Of a stretch of 64,000 nt of DNA, positions 19,119 to 27,856 are shown one piece after another. The first letter of the stretch is position 1. The number at the start of each line of letters is the position of its first letter. This DNA comes from Pasteurella skyensis (GTDB taxonomy: Bacteria > Pseudomonadota > Gammaproteobacteria > Enterobacterales > Pasteurellaceae). The translations under genes were made by a program, and so were the position numbers. The notes beneath the pieces were generated by a model. That model did no database searches. It was not told the origin of the DNA and saw only the letters and a list, made by a program, of their open reading frames with translations. The DNA lies in NCBI RefSeq assembly GCF_013377295.1, contig NZ_CP016180.1, positions 248,001 to 312,000 on the forward strand. The letters run 5' to 3'.

Positions 19119-19194
19119 TGGTGGGCGATACCGGTCTCGAACCAGTGACCCCCTCCTTGTAAGGGAGGTGCTCTCCCAACTGAGCTAATCGCCC
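19119..19194 (-). tRNA. tRNA-Val(UAC), copy 3
   Basis: The 76-nt cloverleaf has acceptor GGGCGAU, anticodon loop CUUACAA (anticodon UAC, reads GUA), T-loop GGUUCGAGACC and encoded CCA. It is the copy furthest from the strong upstream promoter and closest to the IS. The spacer before it contains TTGACA, so it may also have its own promoter. Confidence 0.97.
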
Positions 19195-19371
19195 CTTTAA
19201 TTCTTAAATTTTTTTGTTTCTACTTTGTCAAATTTATTTGACATACTTATGTATGCCTGCATAAATTTTCCTAGTATAAACTTCAAAATTTAATTTCAAA
19301 GGTATTCTTTAAATTAGGTTGTTTAAAGAATTATTTAGAATAAAAAGGCACTTTAATGTTGGTAAAAAAAG

Positions 19372-19447
19372 TGGTGGGCGATACCGGTCTCGAACCAGTG
19401 ACCCCCTCCTTGTAAGGGAGGTGCTCTCCCAACTGAGCTAATCGCCC
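19372..19447 (-). tRNA. tRNA-Val(UAC), copy 2
   Basis: It is identical over 76 nt to the other two tRNA-Val copies, with anticodon UAC and encoded CCA. The flanking spacers are nearly the same sequence, showing that gene and spacer were duplicated as one unit. Confidence 0.97.
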
Positions 19448-19606
19448 TTTTAATTCTAAATTTTCTTGTTTCTGCGTTGTCAAATTTATTTGACATACTT
19501 ATGTATGCCTGCATAAATTTTCCTAGCATAAACTTCAAAATTTAACCTTAAAAATATTTAAGGTTAAAATTCTCAACAGTGGCACTTTAATGTTGGTAAA
19601 AAAAAG

Positions 19607-19682
19607 TGGTGGGCGATACCGGTCTCGAACCAGTGACCCCCTCCTTGTAAGGGAGGTGCTCTCCCAACTGAGCTAATCGCCC
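19607..19682 (-). tRNA. tRNA-Val(UAC), copy 1
   Basis: The 76-nt tRNA has anticodon UAC and encoded CCA. It is the first copy downstream of the promoter at 19699-19726 on the minus strand and heads a three-gene array. Confidence 0.97.
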
Positions 19683-19698
19683 GCTGTTGTGGGGTTGA

Positions 19699-19726
19699 AT
19701 TATAGAGATCTAATCTTTTCAGTCAA
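19699..19726 (-). promoter_or_regulatory. Sigma70-like promoter of the tRNA-Val array
   Basis: On the minus strand TTGACT (19726-19721) and a perfect TATAAT (19704-19699) are separated by 16 bp, about 17 bp before the first tRNA-Val. Strength and position fit a stable-RNA promoter. Confidence 0.7.
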
Positions 19727-19854
19727 TCAATTTTTGTAAAAAAAAAGTTTGTTTGTTTTAAAAATCATCAAAAAAGTGAATTTTTTACTATTATTCGCCA
19801 TTTTGCGTAGTAGAATAGTAAAATATTTTATTTGAAACTAATAGGTTATTTATA

Positions 19855-21297
19855 ATGCAAATTGAAAATCTTTTCCCTTTTGATCCAAATGTAAAAGTGC
19901 GAACTCGTTTCGCACCAAGTCCAACAGGTTATTTGCACGTGGGAGGTGCAAGAACAGCACTTTATTCTTGGCTTTATGCTAAACATAATAATGGCGAATT
20001 TGTACTTCGTATTGAAGATACGGATTTAGAACGTTCAACGCCAGAAGCAACAGCGGCTATCATTGAAGGTATGGCGTGGTTAAATCTAGCGTGGGAACAC
20101 GGACCTTTCTACCAAACAAAGCGTTTTGATCGTTATAATCAGGTTATTGATCAAATGTTAGAGCAAGGGCTAGCTTATCGCTGCTACTGTTCAAAAGAAC
20201 GTTTAGAAGCATTACGTGAAGAGCAAGAAGAAAATAAAGAAAAACCTCGCTACGATAGACATTGTTTAAATGAGCATAATCATTCAGCAGATGAGCCTCA
20301 CGTGGTGCGTTTTAAAAACCCAACAGAAGGTTCGGTTATTTTTGATGATGCGGTGCGTGGTACGATTGAAATTAAAAACAGTGAGCTAGATGATTTAATT
20401 ATTCGTCGTACTGATGGTGCACCAACTTACAATTTCTGTGTAGTGGTTGATGACTGGGATATGGGGATTACTCACGTGGTACGTGGCGAAGATCACATTA
20501 ATAATACACCTCGTCAAATCAATATTTTAAAAGCATTAAATGCACCCGTACCAACTTATGCACACGTTTCAATGATTAACGGTGATGACGGTAAGAAATT
20601 ATCCAAACGTCACGGAGCGGTAAGCGTAATGCAATACCGTGATGAAGGTTATTTACCAGAAGCATTAGTGAACTATTTAGTGCGTTTAGGCTGGGGACAC
20701 GGCGATCAGGAAGTTTTCTCTGTGGAAGAGATGATCAATTTATTTGAATTAGATCACGTCAGTAAATCAGCAAGTGCATTTAATACCAAAAAATTACAAT
20801 GGTTAAACCAACATTATATTAAAACCTTAGATCCTAGCTACGTGGCGAAACACTTAGATTGGCATATGAAAGATCAAAATATTGATTATTCAAAGGGTCC
20901 AAAATTAGAAGATGTGATTACTGCTTTGGCAGAACGTAGCGTAACACTAAAAGAAATGGCAACCGCAAGCCGCTACTTCTTTGAAGATTTTAACGAATAT
21001 GATGAAAAAGCAACGAATAAAAACTTCAAACCAGCAGCAGTTGAGCCACTTGCAAAATTATTAGAGAAACTGACCGCTTTGGAAGAGTGGACTGTTGAGA
21101 ATATTCATAATGTAATGAATGCAACGGCAACAGAACTTGAAGTTGGAATGGGTAAAGTTGGAATGCCATTCCGCTTAGCAGTAACAGGTTCAGGGCAATC
21201 TCCATCAATGGATTTAACTGCCACTTTAGTGGGTAAAGAACGAACACTTGCTCGTATTCAGAAAGCCATTGCGTTTATTAACGCTCAAAACGCATAA
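19855..21297 (+). CDS. gltX: Glutamyl-tRNA synthetase
   Basis: This class I synthetase charges tRNA-Glu. The 480 residues match the family. The ATP-binding HIGH-like motif is HVGG at 28-31, after APSPTGYL. The KMSKS-like motif is KKLSKR at 247-252. The second signature [22 protein letters not shown] is present. The ATG at 19855 lies at the family N-terminus ([10 protein letters not shown] near residue 20). It is a single gene, with a hairpin terminator at 21315 and tRNA-Ala just beyond. Confidence 0.97.
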   Translation: MQIENLFPFDPNVKVRTRFAPSPTGYLHVGGARTALYSWLYAKHNNGEFVLRIEDTDLERSTPEATAAIIEGMAWLNLAWEHGPFYQTKRFDRYNQVIDQMLEQGLAYRCYCSKERLEALREEQEENKEKPRYDRHCLNEHNHSADEPHVVRFKNPTEGSVIFDDAVRGTIEIKNSELDDLIIRRTDGAPTYNFCVVVDDWDMGITHVVRGEDHINNTPRQINILKALNAPVPTYAHVSMINGDDGKKLSKRHGAVSVMQYRDEGYLPEALVNYLVRLGWGHGDQEVFSVEEMINLFELDHVSKSASAFNTKKLQWLNQHYIKTLDPSYVAKHLDWHMKDQNIDYSKGPKLEDVITALAERSVTLKEMATASRYFFEDFNEYDEKATNKNFKPAAVEPLAKLLEKLTALEEWTVENIHNVMNATATELEVGMGKVGMPFRLAVTGSGQSPSMDLTATLVGKERTLARIQKAIAFINAQNA

Positions 21298-21314
21298 TTT
21301 TCTATTGACATAAA

Positions 21315-21349
21315 AAACGCTGAGTATTATCATTCTCAGCGTTTCTTTC
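21315..21349 (+). terminator. gltX terminator, overlapping the tRNA-Ala promoter region
   Basis: AAACGCTGAG at 21315-21324 pairs with CTCAGCGTTT at 21335-21344, followed by TCTTTCC. TTGACA at 21305-21310 and TATCAT at 21328-21333 (17-bp spacing) overlap this hairpin and could be the promoter of the tRNA-Ala gene. Confidence 0.65.
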
Positions 21350-21360
21350 CTAAGAAATAA

Positions 21361-21439
<79 letters not shown>

Positions 21440-21518
21440 AATAACTAATTTACTATAGTTCATACTGCTTCAAAATAAACCATAAACCCCTATAAATAAA
21501 GAATTTTATTAATTTTCA

Positions 21519-21580
21519 TAGTGTATTTTGCTTTATTGTGCTTCATTTTGATTTCATTTTTTAGTACCCATAATAGTACC
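21519..21580 (+). repeat. Left arm-type repeat of the element
   Basis: These 62 bp match 29276-29337 at 51 positions in the same orientation. The best-kept part is TTTTTTAGTACCCA plus AATAGTACC. A further TAGTACCC follows at 21590-21597. Location near both ends suggests integrase arm-binding sites. Confidence 0.65.
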
Positions 21581-21629
21581 TGTATGATATAGTACCCAGT
21601 AATTTGGGTACCATTATGAGGTTTTTTTT

Positions 21630-22841
21630 ATGGCTAGGATTGTTCAATCTTTAACTAATACGCAGGTAGATAAAGCAAAATACACACCTAAAGGCAAAAA
21701 TGAATTAAATGACGGAAACGGCTTATTTTTACAACTTTACTCAACTAACAAAAAATGTTGGCGTTTTCGTTATTATAAGCCTAAAACAAAATTAAGGACT
21801 AAAATAACCATAGGGGAATACCCTTGTATTTCATTGGCTCAGGCTCGCACTAAAAGAGATGAATTCAGAACATTGTTATTACAAGGAATTGATCCTCAAT
21901 GTTTTAAAAAAGAGCAAGCAATAGAAAGAGAATTGAAAGATAAAACTACATTTCTAGCTGTTGCATTAGAATGGCGGAAAAAAAAGGAAGGTGAAATAAA
22001 AAATAAAACATTGACCAAATATTGGAGAAGTTTAGAACTTCATATTTTTCCGTTTCTTGCTGATTATCCAATACAGGAAATAGTGCCTATTATTGCATTA
22101 AAGCCATTAAAAAGAGTTGAAGAGCGTAACAATATAGATATGGCTCAACGTCTTTGTTGTTATATCAATGAGATTCTTAATTTTGCAGTAAACGGCGGTT
22201 TATTACCTTTTAACCCTTGCTTAAAAATGGGAAAGAATTTAAAACGTATCAATAAGCAAAATAATCCTCATATAGAAAGTCATCAAATTCCAAAATTAAT
22301 GCAATCAATATCCAATGCTCGTGTTCAGCCACAAACAAAGGCTTTAATTTATTTCCAGCTTTTAACAATGGTTAGACCAAATGAAGCAAGTAGAGCAGAA
22401 TGGCAGGAAATAGATTTTGAAAATGAATTATGGACAATTCCTGCTGAAAAAATGAAAGCAAGAGAACCCCATATTGTACCCTTATCAACACAAGCAATTA
22501 AAATTCTAAAAGATCTTGAAGGGATTACAGGGCAGTTCAAATACATATTCCCTAAACACGGTGATAACAAAGCCCCTATGAGTTCAGCAACCGCTAATAC
22601 TGCTTTAACTAGAATGGGATACAAGGGAAAACAAACAGCACACGGATTAAGAGGATTAGCAAGAACTTACCTAGCTGAACAAAACATTATTCACGAACAC
22701 GCCGAAGCCTGTCTTGCCCACAAAACAGGGGGAAATGTAAGCCTTGCGTATAATCACGCTACTTATATACCTCAAAGAAAAGTAATAATGCAATTTTGGG
22801 GTGATTTCATAGAGCAATGTTCTTTAGTGAAAACTATCTAA
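21630..22841 (+). CDS. Tyrosine recombinase (P4-type integrase)
   Basis: The 403-residue enzyme integrates and excises the element. Its N-terminal domain (residues about 1-95, with GLFLQLYSTNKKCWRFRYYK and TIGEYPCISLAQAR) is the DUF4102 arm-binding domain of P4/SF6-type integrases, which favour tRNA ends. The catalytic domain shows Arg in MVRPNEASRAEW, the H-x-x-R box HGLRGLARTYLAE and the nucleophile Tyr in LAYNHATY. It starts 190 bp after tRNA-Ala, reading away from it. A GAGG ribosome site lies about 8 bp before ATG 21630. It appears intact. Confidence 0.93.
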   Translation: MARIVQSLTNTQVDKAKYTPKGKNELNDGNGLFLQLYSTNKKCWRFRYYKPKTKLRTKITIGEYPCISLAQARTKRDEFRTLLLQGIDPQCFKKEQAIERELKDKTTFLAVALEWRKKKEGEIKNKTLTKYWRSLELHIFPFLADYPIQEIVPIIALKPLKRVEERNNIDMAQRLCCYINEILNFAVNGGLLPFNPCLKMGKNLKRINKQNNPHIESHQIPKLMQSISNARVQPQTKALIYFQLLTMVRPNEASRAEWQEIDFENELWTIPAEKMKAREPHIVPLSTQAIKILKDLEGITGQFKYIFPKHGDNKAPMSSATANTALTRMGYKGKQTAHGLRGLARTYLAEQNIIHEHAEACLAHKTGGNVSLAYNHATYIPQRKVIMQFWGDFIEQCSLVKTI

Positions 22842-22849
22842 TTTATAAA

Positions 22850-22876
22850 TAGAGCGATAATCGCTCTATTTTTTTA
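22850..22876 (+). terminator. Integrase gene terminator
   Basis: TAGAGCGA at 22850-22857 pairs with TCGCTCTA at 22861-22868 around a 3-base loop, followed by a T-run. It is a good Rho-independent terminator. Confidence 0.85.
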
Positions 22877-22913
22877 TCTTTTTCCTCAATTTAAAAAGTT
22901 ACTAGTTTTACTA

Positions 22914-23035
22914 AAAAACCCACTTATCCACTTATTATATTATTTATTTTTATAACTTATTGAAAAATAATAAAAAATAAAGGGTTTTGTTTAAGTGGTT
23001 TTCAAGTGGTTTTTAAGTGGATAAGTGGGTTTTTA
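22914..23035. repeat. Iteron cluster 1, candidate replication origin of the element
   Basis: CCCACTTATCCACTT at 22919-22933 is inversely repeated as AAGTGGATAAGTGGG at 23015-23029. AAGTGG occurs at 22993, 23004 and 23015 (11-bp period) and again at 23023. The arms enclose an almost pure A/T stretch. A 24-bp segment at 23011-23034 is identical to 29096-29119. The arrangement resembles P4-type origins bound by the primase-helicase. Confidence 0.6.
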
Positions 23036-23114
23036 ATGTTTGATATATCACAGACTCAATAAAAAATAATTTTTGGTAAATTGTTTGTTATTCCACAAAC
23101 AAGAGGTTTTTTTA

Positions 23115-23483
23115 ATGACAGAAGAAATTTTAGATAAAAAACTAAGTGAATTAAATTCTAAATGGCCAACAACATTAATTGATATTATTGATTTAATTTC
23201 TAATGAGTTAGAAAAACAAGGAGAGGCTCCTTCTGATGCACAGAAAAAAGCCCAAAGATTAACAATATTAATTTCAGATTATTTTGGCGGTAGTTCTTTT
23301 TATCTTCCATTTGGAAGACGTTTAAAAACAGCTTTACGAGATTATGAAATTTTTAAGAATTTCACAGGGGATAATATTAAAAGTTTAGTAAAAATTCATA
23401 GATTAAGCGAAAGCCATATTTATGCAATTATTAGAGATCAAAGAAAATTACAAAGGCAACGTAATGATAAATTATGTAAATAA
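23115..23483 (+). CDS. Mor-family transcriptional activator
   Basis: The 122-residue protein from ATG 23115 (AGAGG ribosome site 9 bp upstream) matches the Mu Mor/C activator family. It has an N-terminal dimerisation helix region (TLIDIIDLISNELEKQG), the DYFGGSSFYLPFGRR strand motif, and a C-terminal helix-turn-helix NIKSLVKIHRLSESHIYAII with a basic tail. In phage Mu, Mor turns on middle transcription; in satellites such proteins can switch on late or packaging genes. A terminator lies between it and alpA, so it is its own unit. The frame is open upstream to 23073 but lacks a good start there. Confidence 0.82.
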   Translation: MTEEILDKKLSELNSKWPTTLIDIIDLISNELEKQGEAPSDAQKKAQRLTILISDYFGGSSFYLPFGRRLKTALRDYEIFKNFTGDNIKSLVKIHRLSESHIYAIIRDQRKLQRQRNDKLCK

Positions 23484-23600
23484 TTGTGCATTTAATAAGC
23501 AAACAGATTTTTTTATAAAATTTTTTGAATGTTTAAATAGCGTATAAATGGTGTTTAAATGATTTTAGGTTGTAAATTTGAGTAGTAAAAAAGGCATTTT

Positions 23601-23626
23601 TAGCGGGTTTTGCCCGCTATTTTTTT
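23601..23626 (+). terminator. Terminator after the Mor-family gene
   Basis: TAGCGGG at 23601-23607 pairs with CCCGCTA at 23613-23619 around TTTTG, followed by seven T. The remaining 136 bp to alpA hold a possible promoter (TTGACG near 23687) but I see no clear operator. Confidence 0.9.
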
Positions 23627-23762
23627 AACTTTTAAACGTTTTTAGTAGTTTTGCCAACTTATCGCATTTTAAACGAAAGATTGGGGATATTGACGTATTT
23701 TAACGGATCTTATAGCCTATATGTAACGCACGATAATTCAATATACACGAGGAGAAATATAA

Positions 23763-23951
23763 ATGAATCAATTTCAAAATGTATCAGATGACAAATATTA
23801 CACCGTTAAGGAAATAGGGGAACTTTTTGGCGTGTCTCGTAGTAAATTAGACCGCTTAGCCAGAGAAGGAAAGATCAAAAAAACAAAATTTGGGTCAAGT
23901 ACATTATTTAAAGCAACGGAAATTCAACGCTATTTAGCCAGTACAAACTAA
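23763..23951 (+). CDS. AlpA-type helix-turn-helix regulator / excisionase
   Basis: The 62-residue DNA-binding protein has a MerR/excisionase-like fold: YYTVKEIGELFGVSRSKLDRL is the helix-turn-helix and the wing follows with GKIKKTKFGSSTLFK. In Gram-negative PICIs and P4-like islands, AlpA is the master activator of excision and replication genes. An AGGAG ribosome site precedes ATG 23763. Its stop overlaps the next start by one base (TAATG). Confidence 0.82.
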   Translation: MNQFQNVSDDKYYTVKEIGELFGVSRSKLDRLAREGKIKKTKFGSSTLFKATEIQRYLASTN

Positions 23952-24583
23952 TGAAAAAGATACATTTTAACAAAAATTTTTTAATTTATAGCAAAAAATA
24001 CTTTACAACACGTAGTAAAATTTGGCATTATTTGGGTGTTGTAGCAAAATCTACAACCGAGCGTGACAACTCGAATATATTACACAAGGCGAACAGTAGC
24101 ACGCCATTTTACCGTGCTTTTTTTGTTCGTAGCACACGTATACCTAAAAAACATTTTAATTTAGGCAAAGAGTATCAAGAGCAACAAGAGAGCCAAGAAT
24201 ACCCGCCTAATTTTATAATATTTCTCTCAATGGTAGCGTGTAATGGGAAAGGTTTAGCCCTTTGCTGTATTCCTTGTGTTGCAGTTTGTCACCCCGTTAC
24301 ACGTTACCGCCCAATTGTGACAAATAAAGCGGTAACTTCTGAAATATCACACAAGGAGTTATTAGCAATGATTTATTTATTACTATGTGTCAATCGCACA
24401 AAACCAACCTTTAATACTGAAGTAGTACGCATTCAAGCACCCAATGAAGATGAAGCACGTTACCAGCTAACGGCTGATTATCAATTACTTAAAGTATGCG
24501 GGCGTTTAAACCCTCAACACTTCTCTAAAACTAATCCAAAACTGCTTACTTGCAATCAAATTCAAGGGGGATTTTATGCGTAA
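23951..24583 (+). CDS. Ash/Icd-like (host division inhibitor-like) protein
   Basis: The 210-residue protein has a basic N-terminus and a middle SMVACNGKGLALCC segment that resembles the Ash family of phage P4-like elements. The C-terminal domain, YLLLCVNRTKPTF...VVRIQAPNEDEARYQL...GRL, matches the Icd-like domain found in many prophages and islands. P4 Icd is known to block host division; function here is inferred only from similarity. Translation is coupled to alpA, and the next gene overlaps by 8 bp. Confidence 0.65.
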   Translation: MKKIHFNKNFLIYSKKYFTTRSKIWHYLGVVAKSTTERDNSNILHKANSSTPFYRAFFVRSTRIPKKHFNLGKEYQEQQESQEYPPNFIIFLSMVACNGKGLALCCIPCVAVCHPVTRYRPIVTNKAVTSEISHKELLAMIYLLLCVNRTKPTFNTEVVRIQAPNEDEARYQLTADYQLLKVCGRLNPQHFSKTNPKLLTCNQIQGGFYA

Positions 24584-24899
24584 TGAATTACATATTGCTT
24601 TAATGAGACATTTAGATAATAAAATACAAAAATTAGCAAATGATAAAGAAGCATTAGATGATCTTTATACTAAATATGATATTAAAGTTGATGAAACGAT
24701 ATGTTCACTAAATGAATTAAGTAATATTCTTTATGAATATGGTATAGATCAAGACTCCCAAAATAAAGAATTAGACCCTTCAACTTTAACCCATATTAGT
24801 ATTTTAATGAAAAATAGTTTAGATATGCTTTCTTTGGCTTTATACACAAAAGAAGAAATAGGTAATTATTTATATATGTTAAAAAGTGGGGGTAAATGA
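24576..24899 (+). CDS. Small protein of unknown function in the satellite
   Basis: I do not recognise this 107-residue, acidic, mainly helical protein. A predicted heptad-rich start (LMRHLDNKIQKLANDKEALDDL) suggests a coiled coil. It is sandwiched between the Ash/Icd-like gene (8-bp overlap) and the primase (ATGA overlap), so it is probably translated as part of the early operon. An AGGGGG ribosome site precedes ATG 24576. Confidence 0.7.
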   Translation: MRNELHIALMRHLDNKIQKLANDKEALDDLYTKYDIKVDETICSLNELSNILYEYGIDQDSQNKELDPSTLTHISILMKNSLDMLSLALYTKEEIGNYLYMLKSGGK

Positions 24900-26679
24900 T
24901 GACAGCTAAATTAAAAAATGCCCCGCATTTAATTGACCAACCTAATAGCCCTTTTAATGATTTGGTTATTTTAGCAGGTAGTAAGGCGTGGCAATCTTGG
25001 GAAAAGGGCAAGAGTGGTTATTTCTTTGTGAACAAATTCGCCACGACAGTAAACAAAAGCCTATTATTTTGGGAGAGACACAACTTAAGGAAATTGAAAG
25101 GCTGAAATTATCAGAACCAAACCAAAGAAATATTAAAATATATATTTTTGGGAAATTAAGTGAGGCTCAAAAAACGGCGATTTGTTTAAATATTGCAACG
25201 AACACAGAGGCTCAAATTATTGCTTTTTGTGACAATATAGGGCAGATATTAGAAAATGTAAGTGATTATATTGTTAGATTGAGAACAGAGCAAAATAGCG
25301 TAGCTGAAATGGTTAATAAAAGTCTAAAAAAGCCAGTTATGATAGATCTAAATAATGATAAACCCACACAAAAACAGGTGGTTGAATCCTTTTTATTGTG
25401 GAGTAAAAAACCGTTAGGCTATGATACTACTAAATGCAAAATGTTAGAATATAATGGGCTTTATTGGGAGCAACTAAGTAATCAATCATTACAGCGTAAA
25501 ATTATGGATTTTTATGATCAATTTAATGGTGATTATACCGCCAATAAATTAAAGTCTATTGCTGATCTTGTTGCATTAAAAGCTGATGAAATACCTACAC
25601 AAAATTCTGATTTTATCGGTTTTAAAAATGGAGTATTAAATAAAAAAACAGGTGAATTTTTACCTCATCATATTGATCATCATTTACGTTATATTGAAAA
25701 TATAAAATGCAACACTTATACAAGAACCCCACTTTTTAATAATTGGTTGGATTTTGTGAGTAATGGGAATACACATAAAAAACAGGCTATTTTGGCGGGG
25801 TTATATATGATTTTAACCAATAAACACGAATGGGGATTATTTTTAGAGGCGACAGGCGTTGCTGGTGCGGGTAAATCTGTTTTTAGTCAAATAGCTTCTA
25901 TCATAAATGGACATTGTAATACCGCCTATATTAGTTTACAAGAATTAGAAATAGATAAAAAAAGATCAATGTTGATTGGTAAAAGTTTAGCTATTTCACC
26001 CGATCAGAAACCTTATAAAGGTTCAGCTGATGAATTAAAAGCGATTACAGGCGGGGATCAAGTAACGGTTAAGATTAACTATGTAGATGATTTTTCACTA
26101 AAATTAAATCCCGTCTTTATGTTGGTAACTAATTACCCTTTATTATTTACAGATAGGAATGGTGGAATTTCAAGAAGACGGGTTATTATTCCTTTTGATA
26201 GAGCCATACCTAAAGATCGAAAAGATGTCAATTTTATTGATAAAGTAAAAACAGAGGTTTATGGCATTGTGAACAAGTTATTGTCTTTATTTCCTGATCC
26301 TGAAACCGCTAGGGAAGTATTAGAAAATTATAAAGAATTAGATGAAGGGAAGAATATTAAACGAGAAGCAAATCATTTAATAGACTTTTTAGGGCATTTT
26401 AAATTAACGGAAGATAGAAAAGGGGCATTAAGGGTTGGAAGTGCAAGAAGTAGTGTTCTAGGTGCTAACAATGAAAGTCTTTATTCGGCGTATTTGTTTT
26501 ATTGTCAGTGCCATAATATTAACTCTTTAAATGTTTTGAGTTTTAAACAAGCATTACCTGACGCTTTTAAAGAAACAGGTGAGAAAACTCCGTATAGTGA
26601 AAAAATGTATTATGGTTATCCAACAACAAATGCTCATTGGAAAGATAGGCATACCTCAATAAGGCAGTGGGAAGGATAA
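24896..26679 (+). CDS. P4-type DNA primase-helicase with an apparent frameshift near the 5' end
   Basis: The main frame (24988-26679) holds a D5/SF3 helicase: Walker A GVAGAGKSVFSQI, Walker B/sensor region SLAISPDQKPYKGSADELKAITGGD, and FMLVTNYPLLF...GISRRRVIIPF as the arginine-finger region. It should unwind and replicate the element from its iterons. The frame's first start is a GTG without a convincing ribosome site. The ATG at 24896 (ATGA overlap with the previous gene) opens another frame reading SKAWQSWEKGK, which would continue as EWLFLCEQIRH in the main frame after a -1 shift near 25010. The simplest reading is one gene of about 590 residues that lost one base. No Toprim or CHC2 zinc domain is seen. 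Confidence 0.78.
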
Positions 26680-26687
26680 CTATTAAT

Positions 26688-26720
26688 AAAAAAAGGGCGT
26701 TTTAAATCGCTCTTTTTTAT
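26688..26720 (+). terminator. Terminator between replication and head genes
   Basis: AAAAAGGGCG pairs with CGCTCTTTTT (one G-U) around TTTTAAAT and is followed by T-rich sequence. It separates the primase from the head genes, which therefore need their own promoter in 26720-26799. Confidence 0.8.
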
Positions 26721-26799
26721 TATTTGAGATTTCTCAAACACAGCAAGAGATGTTATTTTTTTATAATTTGTTTGAAGTTTAACAAACAAAGGATACAAA

Positions 26800-27369
26800 A
26801 TGCAAAAGGCAATTTTTGAAATTCTAAAAACGGGAAGATTTAATGGTCGTGATATGGTTGTAAATTTTTCATCTCAAACTTTAGCAGAACTTAAAAAATA
26901 CTATTCTGAAGATATTCGTATTGCTCCTTTAGTTTTAGGTCACCCTGAAAACGATAAACCACAATATGGAAAGGTTAAAAAACTTTTTCATTTTAAAGAT
27001 AGCTTATTCGCAGAATCTGAAATATCAGAAGAATTAGTAAAAAAAATTAAAGATGGGGAAATTAGTGGGGTTTCTTGTTCTGTACATTTTCCCGCTTCTA
27101 AAACCAACCCCATTAAAGGATTGGGCGTGTATCTAAAACACGTTGGATTTTTGGAAAAAGGAAAAGATGAACCCGCAGTTAAAGGAATGATTAACCCTAT
27201 TGAAAGTGTTTCCCATATTAATTTAAATAATGGAGTAAATAATATTTTTCTACTAAATGAAGATGAATTTAATCCAAGTCCAAAACTAGGGGAATTACAC
27301 CAAAAAGCATTATATTTTGAAAAAGTACTAGGTATTGATTATTTAAATGCCTTAGATGTAATTCAATAA
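26800..27369 (+). CDS. Mu gpI-like head maturation protease
   Basis: The 189-residue protein resembles the N-terminal protease part of Mu-like gpI head proteins: IAPLVLGHPENDKPQYGKVKKL is the typical start of the fold, followed by EISGVSCSVHF with the candidate catalytic Ser, and LKHVGFLEK with a candidate His. Such proteases trim scaffold and capsid precursors. In Mu the protease and scaffold regions are in one reading frame; here the scaffold-like part is a separate gene 10 bp downstream in another frame. The call depends on motif recall. Confidence 0.65.
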   Translation: MQKAIFEILKTGRFNGRDMVVNFSSQTLAELKKYYSEDIRIAPLVLGHPENDKPQYGKVKKLFHFKDSLFAESEISEELVKKIKDGEISGVSCSVHFPASKTNPIKGLGVYLKHVGFLEKGKDEPAVKGMINPIESVSHINLNNGVNNIFLLNEDEFNPSPKLGELHQKALYFEKVLGIDYLNALDVIQ

Positions 27370-27379
27370 GGGGTATGAA

Positions 27380-27817
27380 ATGGATAAAAATATAGAAACA
27401 TCAGAAGAAAAAAATAACCGTTTAATTGCTGAACTTAGCCAAAAGCAGAAGGATATACAAGAGCGAGAAAATAAAATTTATATTGATGAATTACTTAAAA
27501 ATGGTCGTTTATTTCCAAGTCAAAAAGATGAGGCTCTATCTATTTTAAATATGGCTACAGGATATGATAACGAGATGGTTATATCATTAAGTGAGGGGGA
27601 AAGTTTTGAAAGTAAAATAAAATCATTTTTGGATAAAATGACATTAATTAATTTATCAATGCAAACTACAGACTTAGATATAAATTTGAATAAAAAGCAA
27701 AGCGTTTGGAGAAATGAAAATGAAAAAGACCCTGAATTATTAGATTTACAAATAAAAACATATATGAGGAATTATAATGTAAATTATAAGACCGCTTTTG
27801 AACATTTAACTAAATAA
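27380..27817 (+). CDS. Scaffold-like coiled-coil protein
   Basis: The 145-residue protein starts with a charged heptad stretch (NRLIAELSQKQKDIQERENKI), then IDELLKNGRLFPSQKDEALSIL, which matches the C-terminal scaffold region of Mu-type protease/scaffold proteins (usually GRLLPAQK). A scaffold organises capsid subunits into a procapsid. It lies between protease and capsid genes as expected. An AAGGGG ribosome site precedes ATG 27380. Confidence 0.6.
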   Translation: MDKNIETSEEKNNRLIAELSQKQKDIQERENKIYIDELLKNGRLFPSQKDEALSILNMATGYDNEMVISLSEGESFESKIKSFLDKMTLINLSMQTTDLDINLNKKQSVWRNENEKDPELLDLQIKTYMRNYNVNYKTAFEHLTK

Positions 27818-27856
27818 ATCAAAGTGCAAACATAAATATAATAGAGGTAAACAAAA

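Noticed and set aside
18979-19179. 66-codon minus-strand frame from tRNA-Val into the IS
   Set aside because: It starts in a tRNA gene and crosses the IS end, ending at the stop just before the transposase zinc ribbon; it is not an independent gene.
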